Source: Phytophthora quininea
Lineage: Eukaryota > Oomycota > Peronosporomycetes > Peronosporales > Peronosporaceae
Assembly (NCBI GenBank): GCA_011947345.1
Contig: JAAVTG010000039.1
Span: 403,646 to 467,645 of the forward strand
Direction of reading: 5' to 3'
Length of the DNA stretch: 64,000 bases
Both the position numbers and the translations under genes were made by a program. Positions 10,007-22,347 of the stretch are shown in pieces. The stretch's first letter is position 1. Every line of letters starts with the position of its first letter. The notes beneath the pieces are model-generated. The model did no database searches, was not told where the DNA came from, and worked only from the letters and a program-made list of their open reading frames with translations.

Positions 10007-11589
10007 TCACACACAATCAGCATAGTCTTGGAAGAACAACGAGGGCTCCTGCTTATCTTCCTCATCAATATCTTTATCGACAACAAACTTTTCAGCGAGC
10101 ACCTCAACGACTGCCTACGCCAGATTCGCTGTATACTTCTAGACATTTTGGAAGCTGATGCCACATCCCGCCCATTACCTCAATTACCCCACGCTCAGCG
10201 AGATCAGTAGCCTTGCGTTTTTGGATCACAAGAGTTTAGTTAGGGACACCATCCGCACCATTGAAAGAGAACTGCTCACGTACCGTTCTCACAAAAACGT
10301 TGACAGGCAGCTCCACCACTCGGGAGACCGAAAAATCCCTTGCAGATCAATTACAGGAGCAATTTCGCCGGTGAATTCTTTGGTCTCAGTAGCTTCAACC
10401 AAAATATCGTACACAAATAAGAGAGCCTGCATAGCAAATAACTACGGGTCAGGACAAGGAATACATGCAGCCAGAATACACGCCATACCTTCAGCTGGAG
10501 CTTGAGGCTTTGTTGGATAACTCCGCCAAAATGCTTGGTCCATTGTGCAGCAAAACAGGCGTTGACCACGCTCACTGGGCCGTACAATAGAGGCCAGCGC
10601 ATAAAGAGCCTTCTTCTTGGCGGCCTGTGCGGTCGTTTTGTTGCTGGGGATCTCCAGCTTCAAAGAACTGATACGTTTTGGCACAGATCCAGCACTAATC
10701 GTCCAGTCTTGACCATCTTTGTAGGTTTTGGCCGCAGATTCAAACACCCATGCTGTACTAGCTCGTACAGACAAAATGGTTGAGTTCAGATACACCAAAG
10801 CCACCAGTGAAGTTGAAGATGTGCGTTTTGCCCAAGTCCTGGACTTCCCACTCAAGCACTTCCACAACAGAAAGTTGATTCTCCTCTCTTCGCTCGCATC
10901 TTTAAACTGCTGCAATAGCTTGCCCAGGTACTGATCGTCATCTTGAAGCGCTTCGACAGCTTTGTTGATCTCCGCTTGACGCTTTATCAGAGGGAAACAA
11001 CCTGTTTTCGCAAGCGCCACACTGCGCTTCTAGTTGCCATGGTAGTCAAAATTGAAAAGATGATTCACAACATTAGAGTAATATATGACCTGTTCGAGAA
11101 GCGGAGTGACTCTTCTTGTGACTGCGATTGCCTCTCCGCTGCTGGACGACACGTGTCACGACAAGTGCTGCGGACTAGGTAGCTGTGACGAAGAAGCATC
11201 TACGAGACGGCGGCGGCAAACACTTTTTCTGGGTATTAATCAAACAGTTTTGCCTCTTTCTTTCCTGTCTGCAAGTTCACTCGAATGTGGAGCCCCTGTA
11301 TCGATAGTAAGAACGATTCGTGAGTTAAACACGAGACAGCACAGTATGTGTCGACATGACCTACCGCCGGAAGCACTTGGTTGGGAAGGATTTCCTTCCA
11401 CTCGTGAGTCGGCTCGAACAGCGGAGGAGCTGTGTCGCATTTGCTTGTTGGTGGCGGTCGTCGGTGTATTGGCACCAGGTCGCGAACACTGCCGTCTGTG
11501 CCTCCAGTCTTGGCCTTTACTCGCATCGCTGTCAATAGAGGCGTGTAGGCGAACAAACGAACCCGTTCTTCGAGTGAAGTGTGCTGCAT
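10007..11589 (-). CDS. SIL1/Fes1-type Hsp70 nucleotide exchange factor (armadillo body)
   Basis: SIL1 releases ADP from the ER Hsp70 BiP. The block 11240-11589 carries the SIL1 N-terminal signature PTHEWKEILPNQ, spliced at a GTAGGT..ACAG intron (about 11300-11370) to GLHIRVNLQTGKKEAKL, very close to human SIL1. Downstream comes SSSSGEAIAVTRRVTPLLEQ and RQAEINKAVEALQDDD. The armadillo body has LEWEVQDLGKTHIFNFTGGF, NSTILSVRASTAWVFESAAK and AAKKKALYALASIVR, matching HspBP1/SIL1 repeats. The final exon reads AVVEVLAEKFVVDKDIDE and ends at the TGA at 10007. The raw sequence has several frame shifts, and in-frame stops after KLFD and in the HGN*KRS region, so the model is a reconstruction. No signal peptide is visible on this copy, while one is present on the duplicated module just upstream. 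It may be a functioning gene with errors or a partly decayed copy. Confidence 0.72.
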
Positions 11590-11683
11590 TTCGCTTTTAG
11601 CAGTAGTCTATCGAGGCGAATATTGAGGGGGACAGTGATTGGTTACCAATCCACCTTGCTCGCCCGTCACCACATACACCAAC

Positions 11684-12088
11684 TTAGTCCAGCAGTTTCG
11701 CCTCCTTCTTTCCAGTGTCAAGGTTGACCCGAATGTACAGGCCCTGGGTGGAAAGGAAAGGTGCTTTAGTACAGGCTGATCAGTACGAACCCGGCCTTGA
11801 AGCGCCGCATACCGGTGGGATTGCTTGATTCGGCAAAATAGTCTGCCACTCGTGGGTCGGTACAAACTCTGGAGGGGCTTCATCTTGTTGTAGCAGGGCT
11901 CGACCAGGTTTGCACTCTTTGTCCAGATCGCCGCACGAGATGTCGCTAGCTGTGGCCTCCTCCACTACGCTCTTCGAGATCACTAGCGCCATTTCGTTGC
12001 CACCTCACATGTTATAACTAGAATCGGTTGGCTCTAACACCATGGCCAACAGCAGCAGAGCACACGCAGCAAACATCTTGGTCTTCAT
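11684..12088 (-). CDS. Duplicated SIL1 N-terminal module with signal peptide
   Basis: The ATG at 12086-12088 starts a strong signal peptide (MKTKMFAACALLLLAMVL). A region with SDISCGDLDKECKPGRALL follows, and then FVPTHEWQTILPNQAIPP. An intron of about 75 bp (donor GTATGC, acceptor CCCAG) joins this to GLYIRVNLDTGKKEAKLLD followed directly by TAA at 11684. This is the same two-exon module, with the intron at the same position, as found about 400 bp downstream at the head of the armadillo body. About two thirds of residues match between the copies. It could encode a small secreted or ER protein, be an alternative first exon for the SIL1 gene, or be a broken first copy. A small frame change just after the signal peptide, or a short intron there, is needed to connect it to the rest. 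Confidence 0.65.
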
Positions 12089-12173
12089 CCTCGATCTTGA
12101 AAAGTCAACGTCTTTAAATGATTGTAACATGTTACAGCGACGTCTTAAGTCCGATCAATTAACCATCACATGA

Positions 12174-13980
12174 ATGGAGCAAGACGTCGATCGAGCCTCC
12201 GCCGGTCACTCCCGCCCGGACGTCGCGGAGCGGCTGCAGCGCAACAAAGGTCTCGACTTCTTTGCCATCAAGAAGACCATGCACCAGTTCTGCCGCAAGG
12301 AAGCTCGAGTACTGTCATGGGATGAAGTTATTCTTGACGTTAATCAGGCAGTCGCCGAAGCCTACCTGCTTGCAAGCTTTACACTCTGCGGCAACTTGAG
12401 AGCGGGAAGGTGCTTGGCGTCATCGCCAAGGAGTTCTTCCAGACGTGCCTCAGCCTGGTCACCAACCGGGTAGGACCAAGGTGTCGTAGCGGCAGCGATT
12501 CCAGCTGGGGCAAGCCAGCGCAGGCGGCCGACGACGGTCCCCTCGCTTCGCGGAAGCGGCATTTCAGGCATGGCTCGCGACCAAAACTTCAACGGTCAGC
12601 CGCCAAACGTGTTCAACGCAGAACTGGAGATGGCTGGGTTTGACTTCATCCAGCTGCGTGGCGCCACGACTCCAATCGACGCAACACATCTCAGCCCAGG
12701 GTGGCTTTCGACAGCAGCCACAGTGATGGCGACCAACACTCAGAACAGCGTCGTGGCGAACTTCGCCAAGCGGCTGCGACGACATGCTCTGGAGACTCTC
12801 GAGCTCGAGAAGGAGGAGGCCCACGCCTTGGTCGATGCGGCGTTCGCCGCTAACTACACTGGGAACGACCCCGTGGTCTAGAGTCTGCGTGCTAGACTCC
12901 GCGGGCTCCTAGCGGCAAAATAAGCTGGCAACCGCATGACTTGGTGCCAGTGATGCATGGATTCCTGAAGGACATCGAGGATGCCAACGAGCGAGAAAAG
13001 GACAACGACGAAGTTGATGAGTTTTGTGTTTATGGGCTCCTGCCGTCCAAAAAGGGCTTCGAGGCTTCGTACTTCACCATGGAACCAAATGCATTCCGAG
13101 GGCTTCTGAAACGGAGCCCCCACGTCGACTTGACCATGACGGTGGAGCTTGGCCACGAGACATGGACACTGGGGAGATTTTGCACTGGAAGAATGAGTCT
13201 TGGTGGAAAGAGCTCAGCGACCTGTGGTGGCGTCGTTTCTTCCGTGTCGACGCAGTGGAGAAGGAGGAGAAGAGGGCATTCGCGAGGGAGATCTCGACGG
13301 ATGGGTACGGCGTCTCCATCCACATGAGCCGCCCTACCAGAGGAAAGAAGAAACGAGCCAAGAAACGGCGATCGAGCGGCGACGTGGCATCCGACGCCAC
13401 TACGTCGACCGTCCTGGGACCCAGGCTCTCCAAGACACCGAAGGGCAAGCTCGCCGGCTATGACGTTGTGTGGGGATTGATCCGAGCCGAACAGACTTCA
13501 TCATGGCAACGAACAACGCGGGCAAGACTGTGCGCTTTCGCACGACTGCATACCGTAGTGCCAGTGGGTTCATGCGTTCGAACCGCCGCTCCAGGAACGA
13601 GATTGCCAAAGACACCGAAGTGCGCGACCTCCTTCGAGCCACGCCGACCAAGAATGAGGCGAGCCTATCGGTCTTCATGGAGCACATATACTTTTTCACG
13701 CATCATCAACGAGATGGTGGCAAACAACAAAAAGACGATCATTGGCTTCAGTGGTAGCGGTGCTGCCTGCAACTCCCACATCAAAAACTGTCCGGCCGAC
13801 TCCGTCAAAATACTAACCCGCCGCCTCGCATCTCGATGTGAAGTTGTAATAGACGACGAATTCATGACTAGCTGCGTGCACTTTGGCTGTGCATGTGCGG
13901 CGAAAATAACTAACCAGACCACCAAGCGAGTCTTCCACAACGGAAAAGAGCAGGTGACTCTACTCGGCCTGAAAGACTGA
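12174..13980 (+). pseudogene. Fanzor (eukaryotic TnpB-like RNA-guided nuclease) gene, decayed
   Basis: Fanzors are the transposon-borne eukaryotic relatives of TnpB/Cas12. The copy is split by frame changes, but the family order is clear. After a basic N-terminus comes YTLRQLESGKVLGVIAKEFF (about 12380-12440), then VMATNTQNSVVANFAKRL (12724-12777) and LLPSKKGFEASYFTMEPNAF (about 13038-13097). Next are FFRVDAVEKEEKRAFAREI with STDGYGVSIHM, and the RuvC-I segment YDVVWGIDPSRTDFIMATN (about 13460-13515) whose Asp is the expected metal ligand. Near the end, KKTIIGFSGSG and CEVVIDDEFMTS match the late RuvC/zinc-finger region. The usual terminal zinc-finger and RD.NA motif is missing or unreadable after 13980. 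At least four frame changes and an internal stop at 12881 make it inactive as read, although homopolymer under-calling may account for some of them. I see no terminal repeats or intact guide-RNA end. Confidence 0.72.
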
Positions 13981-14232
13981 GACGCCAACTACGGTCGACC
14001 CAGCCATGCCAATAGCGCCAGTGATCCCCATTTATTTCCCCAGCCAGGCCATCCATCGGATGGTAGCCTCTAGGAAGCAGGTCGCCATCTACAGGCATTG
14101 CTGGCCGGGATCGGCGTTAACTAAGTTTTATTCTGAATTTTTTTATAACCGTCCACTATTGGAGTGTAAACGGTACTAGTATTTCACTTCCGACGTTGCG
14201 TCAACCAGAACTGGATCAGCAACGTCAAGCCA

Positions 14233-15457
14233 ATGCAACCGCACGTGCAGGAAGCAGCAGCGGCGCTCCAGGAGAGCAAGTCCACTGCAGTCGACGGTGC
14301 GGATCTTCGAGTGCCCTACGCGTCGCTGCGCAGCCCGTCGAGCAACCTCCGCGTGAACAAATGGGACGCACTCATCCTGGATTCAGAGATCCTGGGGCTG
14401 CTCAAGACGCCCATGAAGAGCATGTTCAGCATGTTTGAGCCTGGTGTCGTAGACCGACTCAAACCCGAGATAGACGCCATTTTGGGGGCTCTGCTGTTTA
14501 CTTTTGCGACGGGCTTTGGAAGGGTGCGATCTGCTTGAAACCCTGCAACTGCAGAATAGTCTGTTTAACATCGTCGGCTTTAATTTGTTGCCACAGCCGA
14601 CGCCAGGCATGAAGCTTGAGAACGTCCGATACGCACCGCAATTGTTGACGCGACGACGGGTAGGCGCCTTCTTCTTGCTGTCAGTTGGACTGCCGTACAT
14701 GTGGAAGCGCCTGGTTCGCTATTTGTCGTCGACGAGGTGGACGGATAGAACATCTGCGCAAAATGACGAAGTCTCACGAGAGCGAGCGTTGGCGGCGATG
14801 AAGAAGCTGGAGACGCTTGTTATCGCATGCCAATTTGTCAATCTGCTGGTCTTCTTGCGGAAGGGGACGTACCGCTCGCTCCCTGAGAGATGTCTTGGCT
14901 TGAAGATGGTAGGATTCTTTTTTGCCTGTTGCAGCGAAGTTCGGTGCTCGACTAACTCTGTTGTTACTGCTTGCAGGAGACCATCGCACCTTCAACAGCC
15001 CCGCGATCTATTAACTTTGAGTACATGACTCGGCAGCTGCTGTGGGAGGGATTGATGGTGGGTTGGAACTGCCCATGCGTGTGCTGAAATTGGCTAACGA
15101 GTATGTGCGTGTCCTTCAGGAGTTTGGCAATTTTGTGTTGCCATTCTTGACCTGGAGCAGCCTGCGCACATCCACGGCAGTGAAAGGGAGCCCATCGAGC
15201 ACTGATCAGTGTTGTCTGTGCGGCATTTCTCCACCGCAGACGCCTTACATTACGTCTTGCAAGCACGTGTACTGCTACTATTGCCTGCAGACGGCAGTTG
15301 CGAGTGAGGAGGAGTTTGCGTAAGTGACTGCCATCACAACTTGGTCCACAAGTGTATACTTTGGAACGCGAGCTCATGCTAACGTCGTGCTAATTGACTC
15401 TGTAGGTGCGTAGCGTGTGGGGTCAGATTCGATTCGTCCCAGCGATTGAGGGCCTAA
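14233..15457 (+). CDS. PEX2: PEX2, peroxisomal RING-finger E3 ligase
   Basis: PEX2 works with PEX10 and PEX12 in the peroxisome membrane to ubiquitinate and recycle the import receptor PEX5. After the ATG at 14233 comes the family signature MKSMFSMFEPGVVDRLKPEI, then ALLFTFATGFGR. Four introns are readable: 14524-14596 (joins to PTPGMKLENVRY), one ending in TTGCAG near 14976, one from GTGGGT near 15057 to CTTCAG near 15119, and one from GTAAGT at about 15319 to CTGTAG near 15405. Hydrophobic stretches LLSVGLPYMW and ETLVIACQFVNLLVFL fit membrane segments. The RING finger is complete: CCLCG, CKHVYCYYC and CVACG. Splicing gives an uninterrupted frame to TAA at 15455-15457. No broken frames here. 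Confidence 0.92.
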
Positions 15458-15887
15458 TTGAAACAAGGTGGTGTGAGATTTTGACCACGCTATTCTTGTG
15501 AAATTAGTAACGTGAATCCTATCCTATGGTCTGTTTGCCTGAAGAGGAGGTGCTGTAAAAGTGGCGAGCTGGCGTGGCTGTTGACTTGTAGATTGCAGCG
15601 GGCTGCTTACTGTTTACGACCACAGAGGTGACAGTGCAGGACATTCAAATCCCCCCACCTCAACATTTCAAACACATTTCACTGCTACTGCGTGTCTCCA
15701 CACTAGCCTACTCCTCAACGCACTATCAGTAGTAGTGGTACTAGACAAGTTTCTTTGAGCGAAGGGTGGTGTTGAAAAACACCAGAGATGAAGTTAGAAG
15801 ACTCGAAGAGTCAACTAGTTTTGAGTTGGGTCTACCCATTCCAGGCAGACCAACAGCGAGACGAAGCTAGCCGGAGACAATGACAGC
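15458..15887. other. Convergent intergenic region, no gene seen
   Basis: About 430 bp between the stops of PEX2 and histone H3. It must hold both 3' ends. I find no open frame with support, and no histone-type stem-loop (GGCTCTTTTCAGAGCC) downstream of H3. Confidence 0.5.
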
Positions 15888-16382
<495 letters not shown>

Positions 16383-16539
16383 TTAAGGTTCCGCCAATCA
16401 GACCTCGCCAAATTTAAATGACGCCAACGGAGCCAATCACCGGCCACAGCGCGGGGACATCCAGATAATTGCCTTTGAAGGCGCGAAACGCAGGGCTAGG
16501 TGGCCGCCGATTCAAACTCTGCGGCGCGGCTCGAACTGA

Positions 16540-16920
<381 letters not shown>

Positions 16921-17087
16921 GCGGTTTAACCCCGCTCGTCGCCTGAAGGGCTGGGGCTTTGAGTCTCTGCTCTCTGACAACTCGCTTTGGACTGTGATCT
17001 TAGCGATCACTTTCTGAGCTTCATATCTTGGTGTTTCTCAACACCTCCCTTTGCACAAAGAACTTTTCAGTGTATTGGCGTTGCTAG

Positions 17088-17729
17088 CTATCCTCTGCGG
17101 AGACGTTGTTTGCGAGCGAGCTGACGCTGCTCTGTGTAGTACTGCTGTCTCGATTTCACATCGGTTGTGGTGGGGAGGTCCGTGACAGATACGGTCAAGT
17201 TGTAGTTGGTCGAGACGTCCCCGCCCCCAAATACTCCGATGTGAACTGCGATCCAGCCCGTGCCGCCACCTTCGTCTTTGCGAGGGAAGCCGTCGAGATA
17301 CGTGTGGAGGTTGACGAGCTCGTTGCCAGGACGCTGCGCGATCCACGTAGAACGCCCCATGCGGGGTACTTGACGTCGCTGGAGAGATAGAGGTTGGCGT
17401 CTCCGCCGTCTGCCAGGTCGTCACGGTCGCACACGAGCTCCACTTTGATGAGGTGCTCGTGCTCGTGTCGCGCGACACACGTGGTAGAAGTTATAGTCGT
17501 CGGGAAGTACGGTTCCGTTCACGGTCATGTTGGGCGCCACCCGCGTGCCCAACGCGAGTCCCCATTGCGCGATAGTTCCGTCCGACGCCAACTGGATCTC
17601 ATCGACATCGCAGGCAGCGCTGTTCTCCACCGAGGCACCATCTTCCACATCTACGGCACTCGCCTCTGACAAGAACGAGGTGTAGAGCCATAAAGCAACA
17701 ATGCTCCCTGCAGCAGTGATCGCTTTCAT
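17088..17729 (-). CDS. Secreted PPC-like (pre-peptidase C-terminal) domain protein
   Basis: The ATG at 17727-17729 starts a signal peptide (MKAITAAGSIVALWLYTSFL). The mature part has paired cysteines (SAACDVDEI, YHVCRATREH, VELVCDRDD). A beta-rich stretch follows: GDANLYLSSDVKYPAWG, NELVNLHTYLDGFPR, then STNYNLTVSVTDLP. This order resembles the PPC fold, a binding module found next to secreted enzymes. It ends with a basic tail (QLARKQRLRRG). Two single-base shifts, near 17465 and 17360, break the raw frame; both lie in short runs. One N-glycosylation sequon (NMT) and others (NGT, NLT) support secretion. A specific partner or host role cannot be read from sequence. Confidence 0.65.
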
Positions 17730-17790
17730 CGTGGAATACGACGATAGATATGAACAACTTCTATTTTTTTTTCAGAATGCAATGAAACTA

Positions 17791-20247
17791 CTACTCGAAC
17801 ATGTCAATTTGGGCGTTGGATCGAAGCAGCAGTGTCGGTGGATCCCAACTCACTTCCTGCGTTTGCATATCAATGTAGTAGACTTGGCCAGAGCTCGGGT
17901 CGACAGCTTGCTTGAAGCGGATCGCCAACCTGGAATTGAGCTCTTCTTTGGCCTTCTTGGCGCGATACAGTCCCTGCAGCCGAGTTGCCGCCTGCTCTTC
18001 GGTCCAATGCCGAATTGGCCTCGCCGTTTTCTTCTTCATCACAGCCAGCAGCGATCGCAGTTTTTGCTGGCGGGTTCGAGGCGTGAATACATCGATTTTT
18101 GCGTCGCGAAGCAGCAGTGGTTTATCCACGACGTCTCCTTCGTCCTCGTGTTGTGGTAGAAATAGAGCCCTTGCTCGGGGTCGTAGATTCGCTCATACAC
18201 TGCACAGCACAGCCGAAGCAGGTTCTGGAAGCCTATCTTGCGTCTGAATGCTCGCTGGACCATGCACGCCGCCTCCTCGGCAGTCAAGAGGTCTCTACCG
18301 AGTTTTACTCCAATTTTGTTGTCAAATACGGCAGCTTCTTGCCGCTGCCGTAGACGTGTGCGAGGGGTTGGCAAGTCTTCATCACTAACCCAACGAGGCT
18401 GCTCCCATTTGACGTCACCCGTTCTGGTGTTGTGGTAGTAGAATTGCTGAGTGTCGACATCCCAAATCTTTTCGTACACTGAAGAAATCAACATCCTCAT
18501 GCGTCGTCGAGCAAAATGACAGCGAGCCATCGACTGCAGTTTATGAACTGCTTCATCGAGGGTCAACGGTTCTTTCCTATGTCGAATTTCTTCAGCCTTG
18601 CGTTGAGTCTCTCGGTGGACTAACGCGAACCGCGTGCGAGGTGTCAACAAGTCATCGTCACTTACCCACCGGGGTTTCTCCCATTTCACCTCCTTGGTGT
18701 TCGTGTTGTGGTAGTAGAACCGTTGAGTGTCAACGTCCCAGATCTTCTCGTACACTGACGAAATCAGCCTTGTCAAGTGTCTTCGAGCAAAGTGCGAGCG
18801 GGCCATTGATTGCAGCTTCCGAGCGGCCTCCTCCGCAGTCAATGACTCTGTTCGCCTGTTTCTTTTAGTTGTTGCTGAGTTTCGAGCTTGTTCTACCGGT
18901 TCTAGCTGCTGCTGCGCATGGCGTGTGCGTGGTGTCAACAAGTCTCGGTCGCTAACCCAGAGAGGTTTATCCCACTTGACTTCTTTCGTTCTAGTGTTGT
19001 GATAGTAGAATCGCGTGGAGTTGGTGTCCCAAATCTTTTCGTAGACGGACGATATCAACTTCCTCATGTGACGCCGCGCAAAATGTGTCCGCGCCATTGA
19101 CTGCAACTTACACACTGCGTAGCACTCTCGCTCCTCTCTTGACGCAAACGCAATAGTTGATTTGGGCTTTTGAACTGCAGCTCGAACGGTTTTGTCCGCC
19201 AACGACTCGTTCCCTAATGCAATAGGCTTTGCCCACTGAGTTTTCTTGGTGTATTTGTTGTAGTAATATGTTTGTCCTGTTGCTGGATCCGCAAAGCTTG
19301 TATACACGTCGCGAATCAATGCTTTGAGCTGCTTTCTTGCTTTGCGGATTTTCCACATCGACTGGATCTTGGCTAATGCTTCCTCGCGGGTTAATGGAGA
19401 CTTTTGTTCAAGCTGTTCGTGGATTTGCTTCAGTAAATCTCGTAAAGTATTCTGAATCGAGGCTGTGGTTTCGTACGTCTTCTTGAAATTGATTGTGTCC
19501 GTCCTGGTGGAGCTGTAGAATTCTGCGGCAACAACTTTGCTAAAAACGCTTGGGTGTCAAACAATAGCAGCTTGACTTCCGCTGCATCTTGCTCCAAATG
19601 ATGTCTACAGCAAAACAGAACGTTAGCATACCCCATAAAGTTCGTAGGGTCAGAACAGTTCCTGCCGACCTTGCCACGTGAGCAACCCACTCTTCCTCCT
19701 GGTTAGTAGTATCTACACAAGCCGGGTTATAATTTATGAAGACAGTAAATATCCCAGATGAGCGAATACCTTTCACAGGAGTCCAAGAATGTGGGAGTCT
19801 GTGGTCAGGGTGTCTAGCAGTAAAACAAGCGTCGCAGTAGAATCCGAGTTGGCTCTCATCATACCTAAGAGAAGATTAGGCTTCAGTTGGAGCGAATACA
19901 ATTGCTTTTGTAGTTTCGTACTTGGCACAGCTTTGACATTGCTTTGTCGCGATATCTCCACGGCAACGCAAAAGAAAGCTACATCGACTCTTGATTTACC
20001 ATCAGACAAAACAAGTCAAACGATTGAAAAAGGTTTTGTCTCTCACCGGTTGGAAGCGAACGTCCTGTAATTGTCGGCTGTGAGGACGCTTTTTTGGTGA
20101 GATTGTCTTCTTTGTCACTTCGCCAGACCTAAATTTTGTGATGATTTCGCAGCGATTAATTATCATCGGCAAGCTGGTGGCGCTCCCATTTACACGAGGG
20201 TCGCCAAGCCCCGGTGGCCATTCTGGGTAGGTGTCAAAGCAACTCAT
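17791..20247 (-). CDS. IQ-motif / WW-domain tandem repeat protein
   Basis: The protein is built of near-identical tandem units of about 75 residues. Each unit has an IQ-like helix (KLQSMARxHFARRxMRxLI), a WW domain (VYEKIWDVDTQRFYYHNTNT then KEVKWEKP) and a linker ending DLLTPRTR. At least five or six units lie between 17800 and 19360; the last one ends QVYYIDMQTQEVSWDPPTLL. WW domains bind proline-rich partners and IQ helices bind calmodulin-like proteins; similar architectures occur in cilia-associated proteins. The N-terminal region (19430-20247) starts MSCFDTYPEWPPGLGDP and is coiled-coil-like. An intron lies near 19620-19780. Frame shifts near 18126, 19520 and 20010 are each repaired by a single base in a short run; at 18126 one more G gives TSWDKPLLLRD. 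It is divergent from the next gene with 113 bp between starts. Confidence 0.78.
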
Positions 20248-20360
20248 CGCAGACCTCTTGGCAAGTGTGCTTCGATATCAATAGCGTTTATTTCGATCGA
20301 GCTATAAGTGCTTATCTCCAGGCCTTCCTTCAACCACTTCCATCTCTTTCAATTGGTACC

Positions 20361-22261
20361 ATGCGCGTATTGATTGTTAATGCCTATCCAGCATCGAGCA
20401 AACGAGGACAAGAGCGCTTTGAGCAGTTCCGTCGCCATGTTATCGGGGTCGTCCGAGAAATGCAAAAGGGCGAGGCGACGCGGGTGGAAATCATAGTAGG
20501 TCCTTACAATTACTATAAACTCCTTTTCGTTCCGTCTAACGTGGATGCGTTTATTTTTCTGTAGGAGCGACATCGCAGTGCACTTGATATGTTTCTGTTC
20601 GAGGTTCACTCAGAATTCACAGACCCGCACAACATCACGAATTTTGATCAGGTTGACTTTGTTTTTGTGGACGGCGACTCAAACTCAAGTCCGTGGGCGC
20701 CCAACATGCGCAAGCTAACTTTGCTCACTAAAATGTGCATGATGACTGGGAAATGCTACTATGGTAGCGGCATTGGTGCAGTGCTTGTGGCCTTTGTATG
20801 CTCGACTGGCGGAGAGTATTTTCGTGTCATGAACAATGAAGGAAAGGGAAGTTTAATCGATGATCTGCGTGAGGTTCCACCACCATCGAGAGCCACACTA
20901 ATGGCAGGGTTCGTGTCACCAAGTAGTTACGATAGGGATGTTCTTCTCGATATTAAGACGGGAGACTTTTTCGCGTTCTCCGAGCAAGATTGCTCCTGGC
21001 AGCCGAAAGGAAACACAGGACTTGTGCTTCATTCGAGTGACAGTGCCAGATCGTATGGGACTCGACCAAATTCAGCTCGTGCTGGCAGCAAAAGGACGAA
21101 TGTCGGCCAAATTAGCCAGCCTCTGTTCCTTGCAAAACGCGGGGAGTTGCGGAGTTGTGTTCGTCTCGAGGTGGCTCATCAACATCCAGTTATTATCTCC
21201 ACGTTTCCTCGCCAACGGGAAATTGTTCTCAACTCCAAAAGCAAGTGGGATCTGGATGAGGTGATCGCCAGTACAGGGGCAACAAATACCGAGTACTCAT
21301 CGACAGCAGTCGCGGACCGATGCTGTTGGAATTCGGAAATTGTTTTGGCTCTCATTTTGAAATTGGGAGTGAATATCCGGAGACCTTGGCTCTACTGCGC
21401 AATTTCACATTGGCAAAATACGATGAGCTTAAAGTGCACGCTCACATTGACCGAAGTTATGTGTCCGCTATCAGTGGATCTTCACGACTAAAGCAACGAC
21501 TCACTCTTGCGCAAAATAAGCAAGTCCGATCTACCCAAGCTCCGCCAACAGAACCCAAGCTTCACGATAATACCAGAAAACACCTAGTGGATGGTAAAGA
21601 GGGTGTTGGAATCGGTCGAACGTCTCCAAAGCGCTGCCGTCCTGTTTCAGCTGGTCCTTATCGATCTGCACCTCATCCAGCCATTTCGAGACGAATCCGC
21701 ACTTCACGATCAGCGTATCCCTCCCAAATGACCGCCAGGAGCAGCGATGGAGATACATGTGGCATTTTGGGCCAAAGTAAAGTCATTGCTGATCTATCTG
21801 CTAGAAACGAAGGGTACGATATCAACAACTCAAATGAGAAGCAAGAAAGACCAGAGACGGAAGAATATCCGCCTAGCACGGTGGAGTGTCAAACGAAATC
21901 TTCCCGAATCGTACGCGTACTCCAAAAGAACGAGTTGGAAAAACCTTACTGTGCACAGGAACGCTTTGACAAAATGCGAAGCGAAGAAAGCAAGCTGCTT
22001 AGCAAGTATTATTCAATCGTGAACGACGCGCCCTACCAGAGTTCACTTGAACGAGAAACCATTGAGAACCAGGTACGCTGTCTACAGAGCTCATATTGGT
22101 TTATTGGAAGCTGATGACCGTTGTCGTCACAGAAAAGCAAGATGAAGTGGCTTGGTGGCCCTTTCCGTTCTGTAATCGGGAAGGCATCGACACAGCTGGC
22201 ACCTGGAACCAGTGTCTTTATCGAGGATCCTTTCGAAGAAAAAACACGCCTTACTACGTAA
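20361..22261 (+). CDS. GATase1-like protein of unknown function
   Basis: The N-terminus (MRVLIVNAYPASSKRGQERF) has the beta strand and loop of a class-I glutamine-amidotransferase-like fold. After an intron (GTAGGT..CTGTAG, about 20494-20563) it continues QVDFVFVDGD and MMTGKCYYGSGIGAVLVAF, which would correspond to the nucleophile elbow region. There is no clear catalytic Cys-His-Glu triad. Residues about 150-320 look globular (ISTFPRQREIVLNSK, then GPMLLEFGNCFGSHFEIG). The remainder is basic and low-complexity, and the last exon reads KSKMKWLGGPFRSVIGKAST, ending TRLTT at 22261. One extra G at 21276-21279 is needed to join the two long frames. The final intron is GTACGC..TCACAG (about 22074-22131). 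Its position among flagellar-type genes hints at a ciliary role, but that is only context. Confidence 0.6.
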
Positions 22262-22347
22262 CTCAACGGCAACAGCTCGATGTGCGTAGTAGACGAAGAC
22301 GGCAACAGAAGTAAACTTGCGCGTTTTGCGTTTTGTCCTTCTCGCAC

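Noticed and set aside
17088..17729. Secreted RXLR-type effector
   Set aside because: A signal peptide is present, but there is no RXLR-dEER motif after it. The domain looks like a PPC fold instead.
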